Assembly: GCA_937916195.1 (NCBI GenBank) | Contig: CALFTO010000106.1 | Coordinates: 1 to 53,952, forward strand | Length of the DNA stretch: 53,952 nt | DNA from: an uncultured Clostridia bacterium | Lineage (GTDB): Bacteria; Bacillota; Clostridia; Oscillospirales; Acutalibacteraceae | Direction: 5' to 3' | Part shown: positions 1 to 9,209 of the stretch, piece after piece | Layout of the letters: each line of letters begins with the position of its first letter | How positions within the stretch are numbered: position 1 is the first letter of the stretch | The notes under the pieces: model-generated | Databases searched by the model: none | The model's input: the letters and a program-made list of their open reading frames with translations, nothing else | Told to the model about the DNA's origin: nothing | Made by a program: the position numbers and the translations under genes

Positions 1-83
1 ATTCTACCATAGGAGGTGCTTTTTTTCTATTGTCCGTTTTTACTGGACTTGTTCATTAATCTGCCTGCTTTTTATTTTAATAA

Positions 84-111
84 TTTTGCACTTTGCACTT
101 TGCATTTTGCA
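84..111 (+). repeat. Heptad tandem repeat (YTTTGCA)x4
   Basis: Four head-to-tail 7-bp units of the form TTTTGCA or CTTTGCA sit just upstream of the alpha-glucosidase gene. The same heptad recurs in arrays at 51562-51589 and 53596-53630, always in intergenic DNA upstream of a plus-strand gene. Function is unknown. The rest of positions 1-83 shows no gene or clear signal. Confidence 0.75.
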
Positions 112-136
112 TTTTATATGCTATACTTACTTTGTA

Positions 137-142
137 TATAAT
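137..142 (+). promoter_or_regulatory. Possible -10 box of the alpha-glucosidase promoter
   Basis: A TATAAT lies 25 bp upstream of the chosen ATG. The -35 region 17 bp upstream is poor (TTATAT), so this is only a tentative promoter; an activator may compensate. Confidence 0.35.
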
Positions 143-167
143 CTTAAAACAAATAGGGGTGTTATTT

Positions 168-1841
168 ATGAACAAAGCTTGGTATAAGGAAATGTCTGTT
201 TATCAGATTTGGCCAAGAAGCTTTAAAGACTCAAACGGCGACGGTATCGGTGACCTTGAGGGTATTTACGAAAAACTTGACTATGTTAAATCTATCGGCG
301 TAGATGCTATTTGGTTCTCACCATTATATCCATCTCCCAACGCTGACTACGGTTATGATATTGCTGATTATACAGACATCAATCCCGAATACGGCGATAT
401 GGAAACCTTTAAAAAGGTGCTCGCAGGTGCACACGAACGCGGACTTAAAGTGTTTATGGACTTGGTTGTTAATCACACATCAACAGAGCACAAATGGTTT
501 AAAGAAGCTTGCAAGAGCGTTGATAATCCTTATCACGATTACTATATCTGGAGAAAAGGTAAGGGTAAAGACGGCAAACAGCCACCTAACAACTGGCTTT
601 CAACATTTGAGGGCGGTGCTTGGGAATATGTGCCCGAGGTTGACGAGTACTATCTTCACGTATTCACAAAGGGTCAGCCCGATTTGAATATGGATAACCC
701 AAAAGTTCGTCAAGAAGTTAAGGATATTATGAAATTCTGGCTCGATATGGGTGTTGACGGCTTCCGTGAAGACGTTATTACATACATTTCAAAGAAAGAG
801 GGACTTCCCAACGGCTTCCCAATCCCCGTTGCTTGCGGTATGGAGCATTACAACTGTGGTCCTCACCTCTATGAATATCTTAAGGAATTCCACGACGACG
901 TGCTTTCAAAGTATGATTGTTTTACAGTTGGCGAAGGTCCACTTATTACACCTGAAAAAGTTCTTCGTTTTGTTACAGAGGATGATACTCAGGTTCTTAA
1001 AACAATGTTCAGCTTTGACCACCTTGAAGCAGACTGCTTTATGACCGACTGGATTAAAAATCCTTTCAGCCTCAAAAAGATGAAGAAGTGCTATCAAAAA
1101 TGGTATGACGCTATGAACGGCAAAGGCTGGCATACACTTTATCTTGAAAATCACGACCACCCAAGAATTATTGACCGTTACGGCTCACTTAAATACAGAG
1201 TTGAAAGTGGTAAAATGCTTGCAACAATGTGTTATCTCCAGAAAGGTACTCCATTTATTTATCAAGGACAGGAAATCGGTATGACAAATATCGAGCTTCA
1301 CTCAATTGATGAGTTTAAGGATATGATTACCTTTAATAACCAGATTATGTTTAATAAACTTGGTATTAAGGGTGACCGTTTCGTTAAGATGGCTAATGCA
1401 GGTTCTCGTGAAAATTCAAGAACTCCTGTTCAATGGGACAACAGCGAATATGCAGGCTTCTCAACTGCTGAGCCTTGGTTTAATCTTAACCCCAATTACA
1501 CAGAAATCAACGTTGCACAGGCTGAGGCAGACGAAAACTCAATCCTTAACTATTACCGCAAGCTCCTTAAATTCCGTAAGGAACACGAAGTAGCAATTTA
1601 TGGTGATTTCAAGCAGTATTACGAGAATAGCGACAAGCTCTTTGTTTATGAAAGAAATCTTGAAGGCGAAAGACTGTTAGTTGTTTGCTCTTTCACAGAA
1701 AAATGCGTTCAGTTCAAAGCTCCTGAGGGCTTTAACCTTGCAGACGGCGAGCTTGTGCTCAACAACTACCGTCTCAACCCTGTAACAGACAACTCATTCG
1801 TAACAAGACCTTATGAGTGCAGAGTTTATTACTTTAAATAA
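168..1841 (+). CDS. GH13 alpha-glucosidase (oligo-1,6-glucosidase type)
   Basis: Cytoplasmic glycoside hydrolase of 557 residues, the usual length of oligo-1,6-glucosidases and trehalose-6-phosphate or isomaltose hydrolases of the GH13 clan. The N-terminus has the family signature around YQIWPRSFKDSNGDGIGDL; GVDGFREDVI gives the nucleophile D202, VGEGP the acid/base E256 and ENHDHPR the transition-state aspartate D330. There is no signal peptide. The start is taken at 168 (MNKAWYKEM), preceded by a GGGGTG ribosome site; an upstream in-frame ATG at 93 would run through the heptad repeat and is unlikely. It is followed after 12 bp by an MFS transporter that probably imports its substrate. The exact linkage (alpha-1,6, alpha-1,4, alpha-1,1) cannot be read from the sequence. 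Confidence 0.93.
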   Translation: MNKAWYKEMSVYQIWPRSFKDSNGDGIGDLEGIYEKLDYVKSIGVDAIWFSPLYPSPNADYGYDIADYTDINPEYGDMETFKKVLAGAHERGLKVFMDLVVNHTSTEHKWFKEACKSVDNPYHDYYIWRKGKGKDGKQPPNNWLSTFEGGAWEYVPEVDEYYLHVFTKGQPDLNMDNPKVRQEVKDIMKFWLDMGVDGFREDVITYISKKEGLPNGFPIPVACGMEHYNCGPHLYEYLKEFHDDVLSKYDCFTVGEGPLITPEKVLRFVTEDDTQVLKTMFSFDHLEADCFMTDWIKNPFSLKKMKKCYQKWYDAMNGKGWHTLYLENHDHPRIIDRYGSLKYRVESGKMLATMCYLQKGTPFIYQGQEIGMTNIELHSIDEFKDMITFNNQIMFNKLGIKGDRFVKMANAGSRENSRTPVQWDNSEYAGFSTAEPWFNLNPNYTEINVAQAEADENSILNYYRKLLKFRKEHEVAIYGDFKQYYENSDKLFVYERNLEGERLLVVCSFTEKCVQFKAPEGFNLADGELVLNNYRLNPVTDNSFVTRPYECRVYYFK

Positions 1842-1853
1842 GAGGTATAAAAA

Positions 1854-3221
1854 ATGAGTAATAATAACGGAAAACTTTCTAAACGTGTGTGGACGGGTAT
1901 ACTCTTGTTTATGTTTATGGGTTTGCTTGCCTGGAACGTTGAGAATATGTATTTCAACACTTTCTTAAACGACTGTGTTTACAATGAAGGTATTTTAGGC
2001 GCATCTCTTACACTTACTGATGCAGTAAATATTATGGTTACACTTTCAGCAATCACTGCTGTTGTTACCACATTTATTATGGGTACTCTCAGTGAAAAGT
2101 TGAAGAATCGTAAAGCATTTATTTCATTCGGTTATATCGCTTGGGGTATTGTTACTGCGCTTTTCGGCTTTATTACAAAAGAGAATGTTGCAAATCTTTT
2201 CGGGCTTACTGACCCCGGTCAAATTATTACCGTAACTGCTTGGATTGTCATTATTATGGATATGGTTATGACATTTATGGGTTCAACAAGTAATGACTCC
2301 GCCTTCAATGCCTGGGTTACTGACGTTACAACACCTGAATCAAGACCAAAGGTTGAAACTGCATCTACATTTATGGGATTTCTTGCAATGGGCGTAATTA
2401 TGGTTGTTGGCTCATTGGCTCAGGGCGGAACAATTTCATATAGCGTATTCTTTGTAGGTATGGGTGCATTTGTTGCAATTGTTGGTGTTGCAGGTGTATT
2501 CCTTATTGATAATCCTAAAAAGTTTGAAAATGCAGAAAAGAAATCGGATACAAGCTATTGGGCAGACCTTTTCTATGGCTTCAGACCAAGTGTTATTAAA
2601 GAAAACAGTAGTCTTTACTTAATCCTTTCTGCTTTCTGTATTTTTAACTGTGCTTTTCAAGTATTCTTCCCATATCTTATAATTTACTTGGGCTCAGTTG
2701 TTCTTCCCGCAAATGCAGATGTAAATCTTTTTTCAGCAGGCGTGCTTGTTCCTGCAGTTATTTCAGTTGCAACAATTATTGCAGGTATTGTAATTCTTAT
2801 GAAGGTTGCTGTAAAGAATAAACCGATTACTTTCCTTATAAGCTCGGCACTTCTTGTTGGAGGACTCTTTATTCTTTCAACATCAACACATATTATGACA
2901 ATTATTGTGGGTATTGCACCTGTGCTTATCGGCTATCTTGTACTTACAATTCAGCTTGGTGCTTCAACACGTGACTATACACCACAGGATAATGTTGGTT
3001 TGTTCCAGGGTATCAGAATGGTATTCGTAGTGCTTATACCAATGGTGGTTGGACCTACTCTTGGTAATATCGCAACAAAGAATACATCGGGTGCAGAAGA
3101 TGTTCTTCCTACAAAAGCAATATTCTTGTATGCGGGCATTGTGGCAATCTTCTTGTTTGTTCCAATGATTGCACTTATTAAAAATATGAAAAAAGAAAAA
3201 GCAGAAGTTTTAAACAAGTAA
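1854..3221 (+). CDS. MFS-family transporter, probably sugar uptake
   Basis: A 455-residue polytopic membrane protein with about twelve hydrophobic segments and no signal peptide, typical of major facilitator symporters. It starts 12 bp after the alpha-glucosidase stop behind AGAGGTATAAAA, so the two are co-transcribed. Its position makes import of an alpha-glucoside or oligosaccharide the likely role, but the substrate is inference. A strong bidirectional hairpin terminator closes the operon. Confidence 0.82.
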   Translation: MSNNNGKLSKRVWTGILLFMFMGLLAWNVENMYFNTFLNDCVYNEGILGASLTLTDAVNIMVTLSAITAVVTTFIMGTLSEKLKNRKAFISFGYIAWGIVTALFGFITKENVANLFGLTDPGQIITVTAWIVIIMDMVMTFMGSTSNDSAFNAWVTDVTTPESRPKVETASTFMGFLAMGVIMVVGSLAQGGTISYSVFFVGMGAFVAIVGVAGVFLIDNPKKFENAEKKSDTSYWADLFYGFRPSVIKENSSLYLILSAFCIFNCAFQVFFPYLIIYLGSVVLPANADVNLFSAGVLVPAVISVATIIAGIVILMKVAVKNKPITFLISSALLVGGLFILSTSTHIMTIIVGIAPVLIGYLVLTIQLGASTRDYTPQDNVGLFQGIRMVFVVLIPMVVGPTLGNIATKNTSGAEDVLPTKAIFLYAGIVAIFLFVPMIALIKNMKKEKAEVLNK

Positions 3222-3242
3222 TTAAATAATCATCAAATGTGA

Positions 3243-3270
3243 AACGGCGAGAAAAATTTTTCTCGCCGTT
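3243..3270. terminator. Bidirectional terminator
   Basis: A 14-bp perfect inverted repeat (AACGGCGAGAAAAA and its complement) between the convergent MFS gene and ung. The A- and T-runs at the centre, and the T-rich or A-rich flanks, fit use by both strands. Confidence 0.8.
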
Positions 3271-3281
3271 AATCTTTGTTA

Positions 3282-3950
3282 TTATCTTATCTGCCAATCA
3301 ATTTCTTCCATTCCGTTTTGCTTTAAGAATTCGTTGGCTTTTTTGAAGTGGTTGTTGCCGAAAAATCCGTTATAAGCGGAAAGTGGGCTTGGGTGTGCTG
3401 ATGTGAGCACCAAATGTGCAGGGTTTGTAATAAGCTTTGTCTTTGCCCTTGCGTTTGCACCCCAAAGTAAGAATACCATTGGCTCGGGGCGTTGATTCAA
3501 AAGACTTATTATATCGTCAGTAAAGATTTCCCAACCCATTCCTTTGTGGCTGTTGGGCTGACTTTCACGCACCGTCAGTACCGTGTTAAGCATTAAAACT
3601 CCTTGCTCTGCCCAATATGTAAGCTCGCCGTGGTCGGGTATGGGGTAGCCGTACTCCGCGTGAATTTCTTTGTACATATTTTGTAAAGAGGGAGGGGGAT
3701 TAACTCCCTTTTTCACCGAAAAGCAAAGTCCGTGCGCCTGATTTGGCTGATGATATGGGTCCTGCCCTAAAATTACAACCTTGACATTCTGATAATCCGT
3801 ATATTTTAACGCATTAAAAATGTCATTCATATGAGGGTATATGGTCTGTGTTTTGTATTCTTGTGCAAGGAATTTTCTCAAATTGAGATAATATGGCTTC
3901 TCGAATTCGTCTTTTAAAAGAATATCCCAACTGTTGTTAAACTGTACCAT
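3282..3950 (-). CDS. ung: Uracil-DNA glycosylase
   Basis: Family 1 uracil-DNA glycosylase of 222 residues, which removes uracil from DNA as the first step of base excision repair. The water-activating motif GQDPYHQPNQAHG carries the catalytic Asp at residue 64, and HPSPLSAYNGFFG near residue 186 is the second active-site loop with its His. Length and motifs are normal. The ATG at 3950 overlaps the end of murC by 14 bp, so the gene is translated as the second cistron of a murC-ung operon. Confidence 0.97.
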   Translation of the reverse strand: MVQFNNSWDILLKDEFEKPYYLNLRKFLAQEYKTQTIYPHMNDIFNALKYTDYQNVKVVILGQDPYHQPNQAHGLCFSVKKGVNPPPSLQNMYKEIHAEYGYPIPDHGELTYWAEQGVLMLNTVLTVRESQPNSHKGMGWEIFTDDIISLLNQRPEPMVFLLWGANARAKTKLITNPAHLVLTSAHPSPLSAYNGFFGNNHFKKANEFLKQNGMEEIDWQIR

Positions 3951-5322
3951 TTTTTAATCTCTCAATCATCATAAATGCCGATTTGTAAATATCACCGCAA
4001 CCCATTGTGAGCACTAAATCGCCCGCCTTAGCGTTTGCGAGAACATAGTCACAAACCTCGGGTTGAGTATTAAACCAAACTGAATTTGGGATTTTTTCAG
4101 CTAACTGTGAGGTGTAAATATCATAAGTATTTACTTCGCGTGAACCCATAATCTCTGTCATAACACATCTGTCAGGGATTTTAAGCACATCAACAAACTC
4201 TTGGAAGTGCATTGCAGTTCTTGAATAGGTAAAGGGCTGAAATACTGCCCAAACTGTGTTGTAGCCCATTTTCATAGCCGCGTCAAGAGTAACCTTGAGC
4301 TCTGCGGGGTGGTGAGCGTAATCGTCAACAAATGTAATGCCGTTATATGTGCCCAAATCTTCAAATCGACGACCTGCACCGCGGAATTCTTCAATTCCCT
4401 TAACACAATCCTCGAATTTTGCACCCGAATAAATTGCGGTTGCAACTGTGGCGAGAGTGTTGAGCACATTGTGAATTCCGGGAACGGAAAGTGTTACTCT
4501 GCCTAAGTTTTCGCCCTTGTGCATAATATCAAACTGTGTGAATGCACCCTTGTGCTCACAAATATTTTCAGCATAATAGTCATTCTTGCTGTTAAAACCG
4601 AAGGAAATCATATCCTTGCCCTCAATGCCGTCTATCGCTTTGAGGGTGTTTTCATCATCACCGTTGTAAATTACTGCACTTTTTGCAGAACTTGCGAATT
4701 TGTGAAAGCTTAAAATAAGGTTTTCCATTGTCTTGAAGTATTCAAGATGGTCCTCGTCAACATTCAAAATTACCGCAACATTTGGGCTGATGTGTAAAAA
4801 TGTGTCCTGATATTCACAACTCTCGATTACAACATTCTGTGTTTCACCAACTCTGCCGTAGCTGTCGGTAAGAGGTAATTTTCCGCCGATAACTGCCGAG
4901 GGGTCAAGCCCTGCACCAAGCATTGTCTGTACTGTCATTGAGGTAACTGTTGTCTTGCCGTGAGTTCCGCAAATGCCAATGCAATTCTCAAATTGACGAG
5001 AAATCTCACCCAACAACTCTGCACGCTGGAATGTGGGAATACCACTCTCTAAAGCCGCTTTAAGTTCGGGATTTTCCTTTGAAATGGCAGCTGAATAAAC
5101 AATCATATCCGCACCTTGAATATTTTCAGCACGCTGACCCATCATAACGGGAATTCCCATTTTGCGAATTCTGTCAACAATTGAGCTTTCGTTGTTGTCA
5201 GAGCCCTGCAAAGAATATCCGCGACTATGCAGAATTTCAGCAAGGGGGCACATACCGCTACCGCCAATGCCTATGAAATGTATTCTTTTTGCAGTTTCAA
5301 GAACTTTTGTAATTTCACTCAT
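3937..5322 (-). CDS. murC: UDP-N-acetylmuramate--L-alanine ligase
   Basis: Cytoplasmic Mur ligase of 461 residues that joins L-alanine to UDP-MurNAc with ATP, the first peptide step of peptidoglycan synthesis. The N-terminal Rossmann motif is FIGIGGSGMCPLAEI, the ATP-binding P-loop is GTHGKTTV, and DDYAHHPAE is the Mur ligase C-terminal signature. I chose ATG 5322 because an AAGGAT ribosome site lies 8 bp upstream; an in-frame start at 5358 lacks one. A TTTAAA-17-TATAAT promoter sits just upstream. Confidence 0.97.
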   Translation of the reverse strand: MSEITKVLETAKRIHFIGIGGSGMCPLAEILHSRGYSLQGSDNNESSIVDRIRKMGIPVMMGQRAENIQGADMIVYSAAISKENPELKAALESGIPTFQRAELLGEISRQFENCIGICGTHGKTTVTSMTVQTMLGAGLDPSAVIGGKLPLTDSYGRVGETQNVVIESCEYQDTFLHISPNVAVILNVDEDHLEYFKTMENLILSFHKFASSAKSAVIYNGDDENTLKAIDGIEGKDMISFGFNSKNDYYAENICEHKGAFTQFDIMHKGENLGRVTLSVPGIHNVLNTLATVATAIYSGAKFEDCVKGIEEFRGAGRRFEDLGTYNGITFVDDYAHHPAELKVTLDAAMKMGYNTVWAVFQPFTYSRTAMHFQEFVDVLKIPDRCVMTEIMGSREVNTYDIYTSQLAEKIPNSVWFNTQPEVCDYVLANAKAGDLVLTMGCGDIYKSAFMMIERLKNGTV

Positions 5323-5356
5323 ATTAAAAATCCTTTCGGAAACAAATTCTACATTC

Positions 5357-5385
5357 ATTATATTTCATTTTTACAAAAATTTAAA
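5357..5385 (-). promoter_or_regulatory. Sigma-A type promoter for murC-ung
   Basis: Minus-strand TTTAAA (5385-5380), 17-bp spacer, TATAAT (5362-5357). The -10 is consensus and the -35 is weak. It lies 35 bp upstream of the murC start. Confidence 0.6.
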
Positions 5386-5393
5386 CCCCTAAT

Positions 5394-5421
5394 CACCATT
5401 TTTTACAAAAAACATATTCTG
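5394..5421 (+). promoter_or_regulatory. Putative sigma-K type promoter for dpaAB
   Basis: CAC at 5394-5396, a 16-bp gap, then CATATTCTG at 5413-5421. This fits the mother-cell sigma-K pattern (AC, 16-17 bp, CATAnnnTA) apart from the last base. No sigma-A pair is visible here. In Bacillus subtilis the dipicolinate synthase operon is sigma-K dependent, so the match is biologically sensible, but the motif is short. Confidence 0.5.
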
Positions 5422-5448
5422 TTACTGTAAGGGTAAGGTGAAGTGCAT

Positions 5449-6291
5449 ATGAAAAACAGAAATATAGTAATTATTGGTGGCGACAAAAGACAAAAATATC
5501 TCAAAAGTTATCTTGAAACTCAGGGCTGTGAGGTTTGTTCTTACGGACTTTTCGATTGGGATGACGATACTGAAAGGCTTAAATCTGCAATTTTGCCAAA
5601 TTCGGTAATAGTTCTGCCTTTGCCCGCTACAAGAAACGACAAAACCATAAATATGCCCTTTTCAAAAAAAGAAACCTCAATAGAGAGGCTTATATCATTC
5701 TTGGGTAAGGATAATCTTGTTTTCGGTGGAATTATAAAGGGAGAATTGCTCTCGCGACTTCGCGAAACAGAAATACCATTTGTTGACTATTACGACACCG
5801 AATTTATTGAAAAAAATGCAGTTCTTACCGCCTTTGGTGCGCTTAAAATATTGCTTGAGCATATTGATTTTGCATTGCCCTTGGGTAAGTTTGCTGTTAC
5901 GGGCTATGGCAGAGTAGCAAGAGAAACTGCTTCAATGCTTACTTCACTTTCTTGTGGTGTTACGGTTTTTGCACGTAATCCGTCACAAAGAGAAGATGCG
6001 TCAATCAAGGGGTGTGAAGCCTTGCCGCTTTCACAGCTTTCAGAGTGTGCTGACCGATTTGATATAATAATAAATACTGTTCCCGCAAAAATCATCGGTA
6101 CAGACGCTCTTTCAAAAATGCGAAAGGATTGCAAGATTATTGAGCTTGCCTCAGCGCCCTATGGTGTGGATTTTGACGAGGCGCGAAAATTCGGCATTGA
6201 TGTAATTAAAGCCTTTGGCCTACCCGGAAAATACACTCCCAAAACTGCGGGAGAAATTATAGGAAAAAGAATTTTGCAAAGGGAGGAATAG
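5449..6291 (+). CDS. dpaA: Dipicolinate synthase subunit A
   Basis: A 280-residue protein matching DpaA/SpoVFA, which with DpaB oxidises the lysine-pathway dihydrodipicolinate to dipicolinic acid, the calcium chelator of the spore core. The start has a nucleotide-binding beta strand (IVIIGGDKRQKYL), and FAVTGYGRVARETASML near residue 150 is the second Rossmann-type glycine loop. ATG 5449 follows AAGGTGAAG; a GTG at 5443 would overlap that ribosome site. It is followed 2 bp later by dpaB. Expression would be expected in the mother cell during sporulation. Confidence 0.93.
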   Translation: MKNRNIVIIGGDKRQKYLKSYLETQGCEVCSYGLFDWDDDTERLKSAILPNSVIVLPLPATRNDKTINMPFSKKETSIERLISFLGKDNLVFGGIIKGELLSRLRETEIPFVDYYDTEFIEKNAVLTAFGALKILLEHIDFALPLGKFAVTGYGRVARETASMLTSLSCGVTVFARNPSQREDASIKGCEALPLSQLSECADRFDIIINTVPAKIIGTDALSKMRKDCKIIELASAPYGVDFDEARKFGIDVIKAFGLPGKYTPKTAGEIIGKRILQREE

Positions 6292-6293
6292 TA

Positions 6294-6866
6294 ATGAGTA
6301 ATGAAACTGTGGGATTTGCCCTTTGCGGTTCATTTTGCACCTTTAAAAAAGCAATCCCACAAATGAAAAAGCTAATTGATGAGGGATATCGTGTTATCCC
6401 AATCATGTCACATACAGCATATACAACGGACACCCGATTTGGTAAAAGCCGTGAATTTGTAAATGAAATAGAGAATATCTGCAAAGAGAAAATAATATAT
6501 ACAATCAGCGGTGCAGAGCCCATAGGGCCAAAAAAGCTTCTCGATATTCTCGTAATTGCACCCTGTACGGGCAACACAATCGGCAAAATGGCAAACGGAA
6601 TTACCGACACTTCGGTAACACTCGCGGCAAAAGCACATCTGCGTAATGCCCGCCCCGTGATTATCGCCGTTTCTACCAATGACGCTTTGGGTGCTGCCGC
6701 AAAAAACATAGGACTTTTAATGAATAGTAAAAATATTTACTTTGTACCAATGTCACAAGACGATTGCATAAACAAACCTAACTCAATCGTAGCAAATTTT
6801 GATTTGATACCCGAAACGGTGAAATCGGTGCTTGAAAACAAACAACCGCAACCAATGTTGCTATGA
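6294..6866 (+). CDS. dpaB: Dipicolinate synthase subunit B
   Basis: A 190-residue flavoprotein-like subunit of dipicolinate synthase (DpaB/SpoVFB, of the flavoprotein HFCD fold). The recognisable segments are GFALCGSFCTFKKA at the N-terminus and APCTGNTIGKMANGITD in the middle, the part that resembles flavin-binding decarboxylases. It starts 2 bp after dpaA behind GGGAGGAATAGT. Its presence is the strongest sign in the window that the organism makes endospores. Confidence 0.94.
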   Translation: MSNETVGFALCGSFCTFKKAIPQMKKLIDEGYRVIPIMSHTAYTTDTRFGKSREFVNEIENICKEKIIYTISGAEPIGPKKLLDILVIAPCTGNTIGKMANGITDTSVTLAAKAHLRNARPVIIAVSTNDALGAAAKNIGLLMNSKNIYFVPMSQDDCINKPNSIVANFDLIPETVKSVLENKQPQPMLL

Positions 6867-6886
6867 ATACTGAATGATACAAAAAA

Positions 6887-6999
6887 GCGCCCCTTGTCAA
6901 AGGGGAGAGGGCCACGAAGTGGCGAGGGGATTCCTTTAATTGTTTTATGAATCCCTCCACCGTCTTCGACGGTCCCCCTCCCTTTAACAAGGGAGGCGT
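6887..6999. repeat. Four-hairpin intergenic element (copy 1)
   Basis: Sits between the convergent dpaB and the M18 peptidase gene. It contains four successive hairpins: CCCCTT/AAGGGG (6890-6905), GCCAC/GTGGC (6911-6923), ACCGTC/GACGGT (6959-6973) and CCTCCCTT/AAGGGAGG (6977-6996). The outer two are inverted copies of each other, as in a MITE. The module GGGGGACC-stem-GGTGGAGGGATT is shared with the element at 18963-19071. It may also act as a bidirectional terminator. Confidence 0.75.
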
Positions 7000-7013
7000 T
7001 AATTCTTTATATT

Positions 7014-8405
7014 TTATTTCTGCTCAAAGAATACCTTGAATGCCTTATATGCCATATAAACGTCAAGCTTTGAAACAACTTCCAAAGGTGCGTGCATTGA
7101 AAGTACGGGTACACCAAGGTCAATTGTGTCAATGTCAAGGTTAGCAACATACATAGCAACTGTTCCGCCACCGCCTGCGTCAACCTTGCCAAGCTCGCCA
7201 ATCTGCCACACGACATCGTTAGCATTTAACATTCTGCGGATTTTACCCATATATTCTGCAGATGCGTCAGAAGTGCCGCCCTTACCGCGAGCACCTGTGT
7301 ATTTTGTAATAACAACGCCGTTGTTAACGAAAGATGAGTTCTTTCTCTCGCTTACTTCGGGGAAATTGGGGTCGAAAGCCGCATTAACGTCAGCAGAGAG
7401 ACATTCTGAAGCTGACATAACTCTCCATGGCTCAACATTTTCCATAACTGCAAGGTCTGAAATAAAGTATTTCATATATGATGAGTGAAGACCTGTGTTA
7501 CCGTCAGAGCCTGTTTCTTCTTTGTCAGCAAGAACTGTAAGACAAGTGTATTCGGGCTCAACCACATCAAAAATTGCCTGTGCAGCAGGGTATGCGCAAA
7601 CCTTGTCGTCGTGACCGTAAGCACCGATAAGACTTCTGTCAAGACCAATGTCGCGTGCCTTGAATGCAGGAACGAGCTCAAGCTCTGCACTCAAGAAATC
7701 ACCCTCAACAATGCCGTATTTCTCATTGAGAATTTTCATAATGTTAAGCTTAACCTTGTCTGCACCTTCGTCCTTTGAGAATGGACGTGAGCCGATAAGA
7801 ATATTAAGCTGTTCACCCTTGATGCCGTCGCTCATTGTCTGCTTCATCTGGTCATTTGCAAGGTGGGGAAGAAGGTCAGTAATAACAAACTGTGGGTCAT
7901 TGTCGTCTTCACCGATGCAAACCTTAACGCTTTCGCCGTTTGCTTTCACAACTACACCGTGAAGAGCAAGGGGGATAGCTGTCCACTGATATTTTTTAAT
8001 TCCGCCGTAATAATGTGTCTTGAAGAATGCAAGAGAAGAATCTTCATAAAGTGGATTGGGCTTTAAGTCAAGGCGGGGTGAGTCAATGTGAGCGGCAGAG
8101 ATTTTAACACCCTCACTGATGCTCTTTTTACCGAATACGCAAAGAATAATTGCTTTACCGCGGTTGTTGTAATAAACCTTATCACCGGTAACGTATTTCT
8201 TTGTGCGGTCAAACTCTGTGTAACCGCGAGCCTCAGCCTCTTTCACAAAGAAATCAACTGTTTCGCGCTCAATTTTAGCCTCATCAAGATATTTTTTATA
8301 GCCCTCACAGAAATCGTCAGCAGCTTTTACAACTGCATCGTCAACAATTTCCATAGCGTGCTTTGGCTCATAAAAAAGGTCTTTTTTAATATCGTTTAAT
8401 TCCAT
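7014..8405 (-). CDS. M18-family aminopeptidase
   Basis: Cytosolic dinuclear-zinc aminopeptidase of 463 residues. Family motifs are AAHIDSPRLDLKP (metal-binding His/Asp), DKEETGSDGNTGLHS (catalytic Glu pair), ECLSADVNAAFDP and, at the C-terminus, SMHAPLEVVSKLDV with a metal-binding His. These enzymes release acidic or neutral N-terminal residues from peptides. ATG 8405 has GAAAGGAG 7 bp upstream; an ORF extension to 8432 lacks a ribosome site. It is the last gene of a long minus-strand run and follows coaE by 28 bp. Confidence 0.93.
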   Translation of the reverse strand: MELNDIKKDLFYEPKHAMEIVDDAVVKAADDFCEGYKKYLDEAKIERETVDFFVKEAEARGYTEFDRTKKYVTGDKVYYNNRGKAIILCVFGKKSISEGVKISAAHIDSPRLDLKPNPLYEDSSLAFFKTHYYGGIKKYQWTAIPLALHGVVVKANGESVKVCIGEDDNDPQFVITDLLPHLANDQMKQTMSDGIKGEQLNILIGSRPFSKDEGADKVKLNIMKILNEKYGIVEGDFLSAELELVPAFKARDIGLDRSLIGAYGHDDKVCAYPAAQAIFDVVEPEYTCLTVLADKEETGSDGNTGLHSSYMKYFISDLAVMENVEPWRVMSASECLSADVNAAFDPNFPEVSERKNSSFVNNGVVITKYTGARGKGGTSDASAEYMGKIRRMLNANDVVWQIGELGKVDAGGGGTVAMYVANLDIDTIDLGVPVLSMHAPLEVVSKLDVYMAYKAFKVFFEQK

Positions 8406-8433
8406 ATATAAACTCCTTTCGGTTTTTACCAAT

Positions 8434-9021
8434 TTACTTTATTTGTGCCACAATGGGCAGAATTTCTTTGTTTAAGTCATAGGGCGGGTAATTCCAAAGA
8501 ATAAAATCTGCTTGACGAGTGAAAAAGTCTTCACTTTTCTGTGCGTTTATTCTTTCCATTGCCTTTTCACGTGTGATGTTGTCACGCTTTATAATTCGTT
8601 CAAGACGGATTTCCATTGGCGCTACAACTGCCACCGTGAAATCACAAAGCTTGTCTTCACCACTTTCAAAAAGTGCAATCGCGTCTATGATTACTGCCTT
8701 GTAACCCTCTTTTTCTTTTTCTGCAATGATTTCTTTGATTTTTTCTGTCACCGCAGGGTGAGTGATTTCGTTTAATGCGTTTGTGCTTTCTGTGTCAGCA
8801 AACGCCCGCTGGGCAAGAACAGGACGACAAATTTGACCGTCTTTGTCTATTATATCCTCACCAAAGCGATTTTGCAATTGCTTTTTTACAGTTTCGCTGT
8901 TATTTATTACCTCGCGGGCAACTTGGTCTGCGTCAATATGGTAGCAACCGTATGCAATAAGTTTTTGTGCCACAGTGCCCTTGCCCGCACCCGTAAGCCC
9001 CGTAATACCGATAATTTTCAT
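8434..9021 (-). CDS. coaE: Dephospho-CoA kinase
   Basis: P-loop kinase of 195 residues that phosphorylates the 3'-hydroxyl of dephospho-CoA, the last step of coenzyme A synthesis. The Walker A motif is GLTGAGKGTVAQKL at residues 8-21, DADQVARE is the family's substrate-binding region, and RITREKAMERI-like sequence is in the lid. Normal length. It lies 14 bp after the RAYT transposase gene and 28 bp before the M18 peptidase gene, all in one direction. Confidence 0.95.
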   Translation of the reverse strand: MKIIGITGLTGAGKGTVAQKLIAYGCYHIDADQVAREVINNSETVKKQLQNRFGEDIIDKDGQICRPVLAQRAFADTESTNALNEITHPAVTEKIKEIIAEKEKEGYKAVIIDAIALFESGEDKLCDFTVAVVAPMEIRLERIIKRDNITREKAMERINAQKSEDFFTRQADFILWNYPPYDLNKEILPIVAQIK

Positions 9022-9209
9022 AAACCTTTTCCTTGTTATTTGTATTCCTTTAACGCATTGTATTCAATATAGTTCCAATGATATTCAAAATCAGTTTGAT
9101 TGCGGATTATATGGTCATTATATCGACTTTGCCATAATACACCATTTTTGTCGCCACATATTTCCCAATACTTTTTTGTTGTATAAGACTTTAGGTTTCT
9201 TATGACGTC

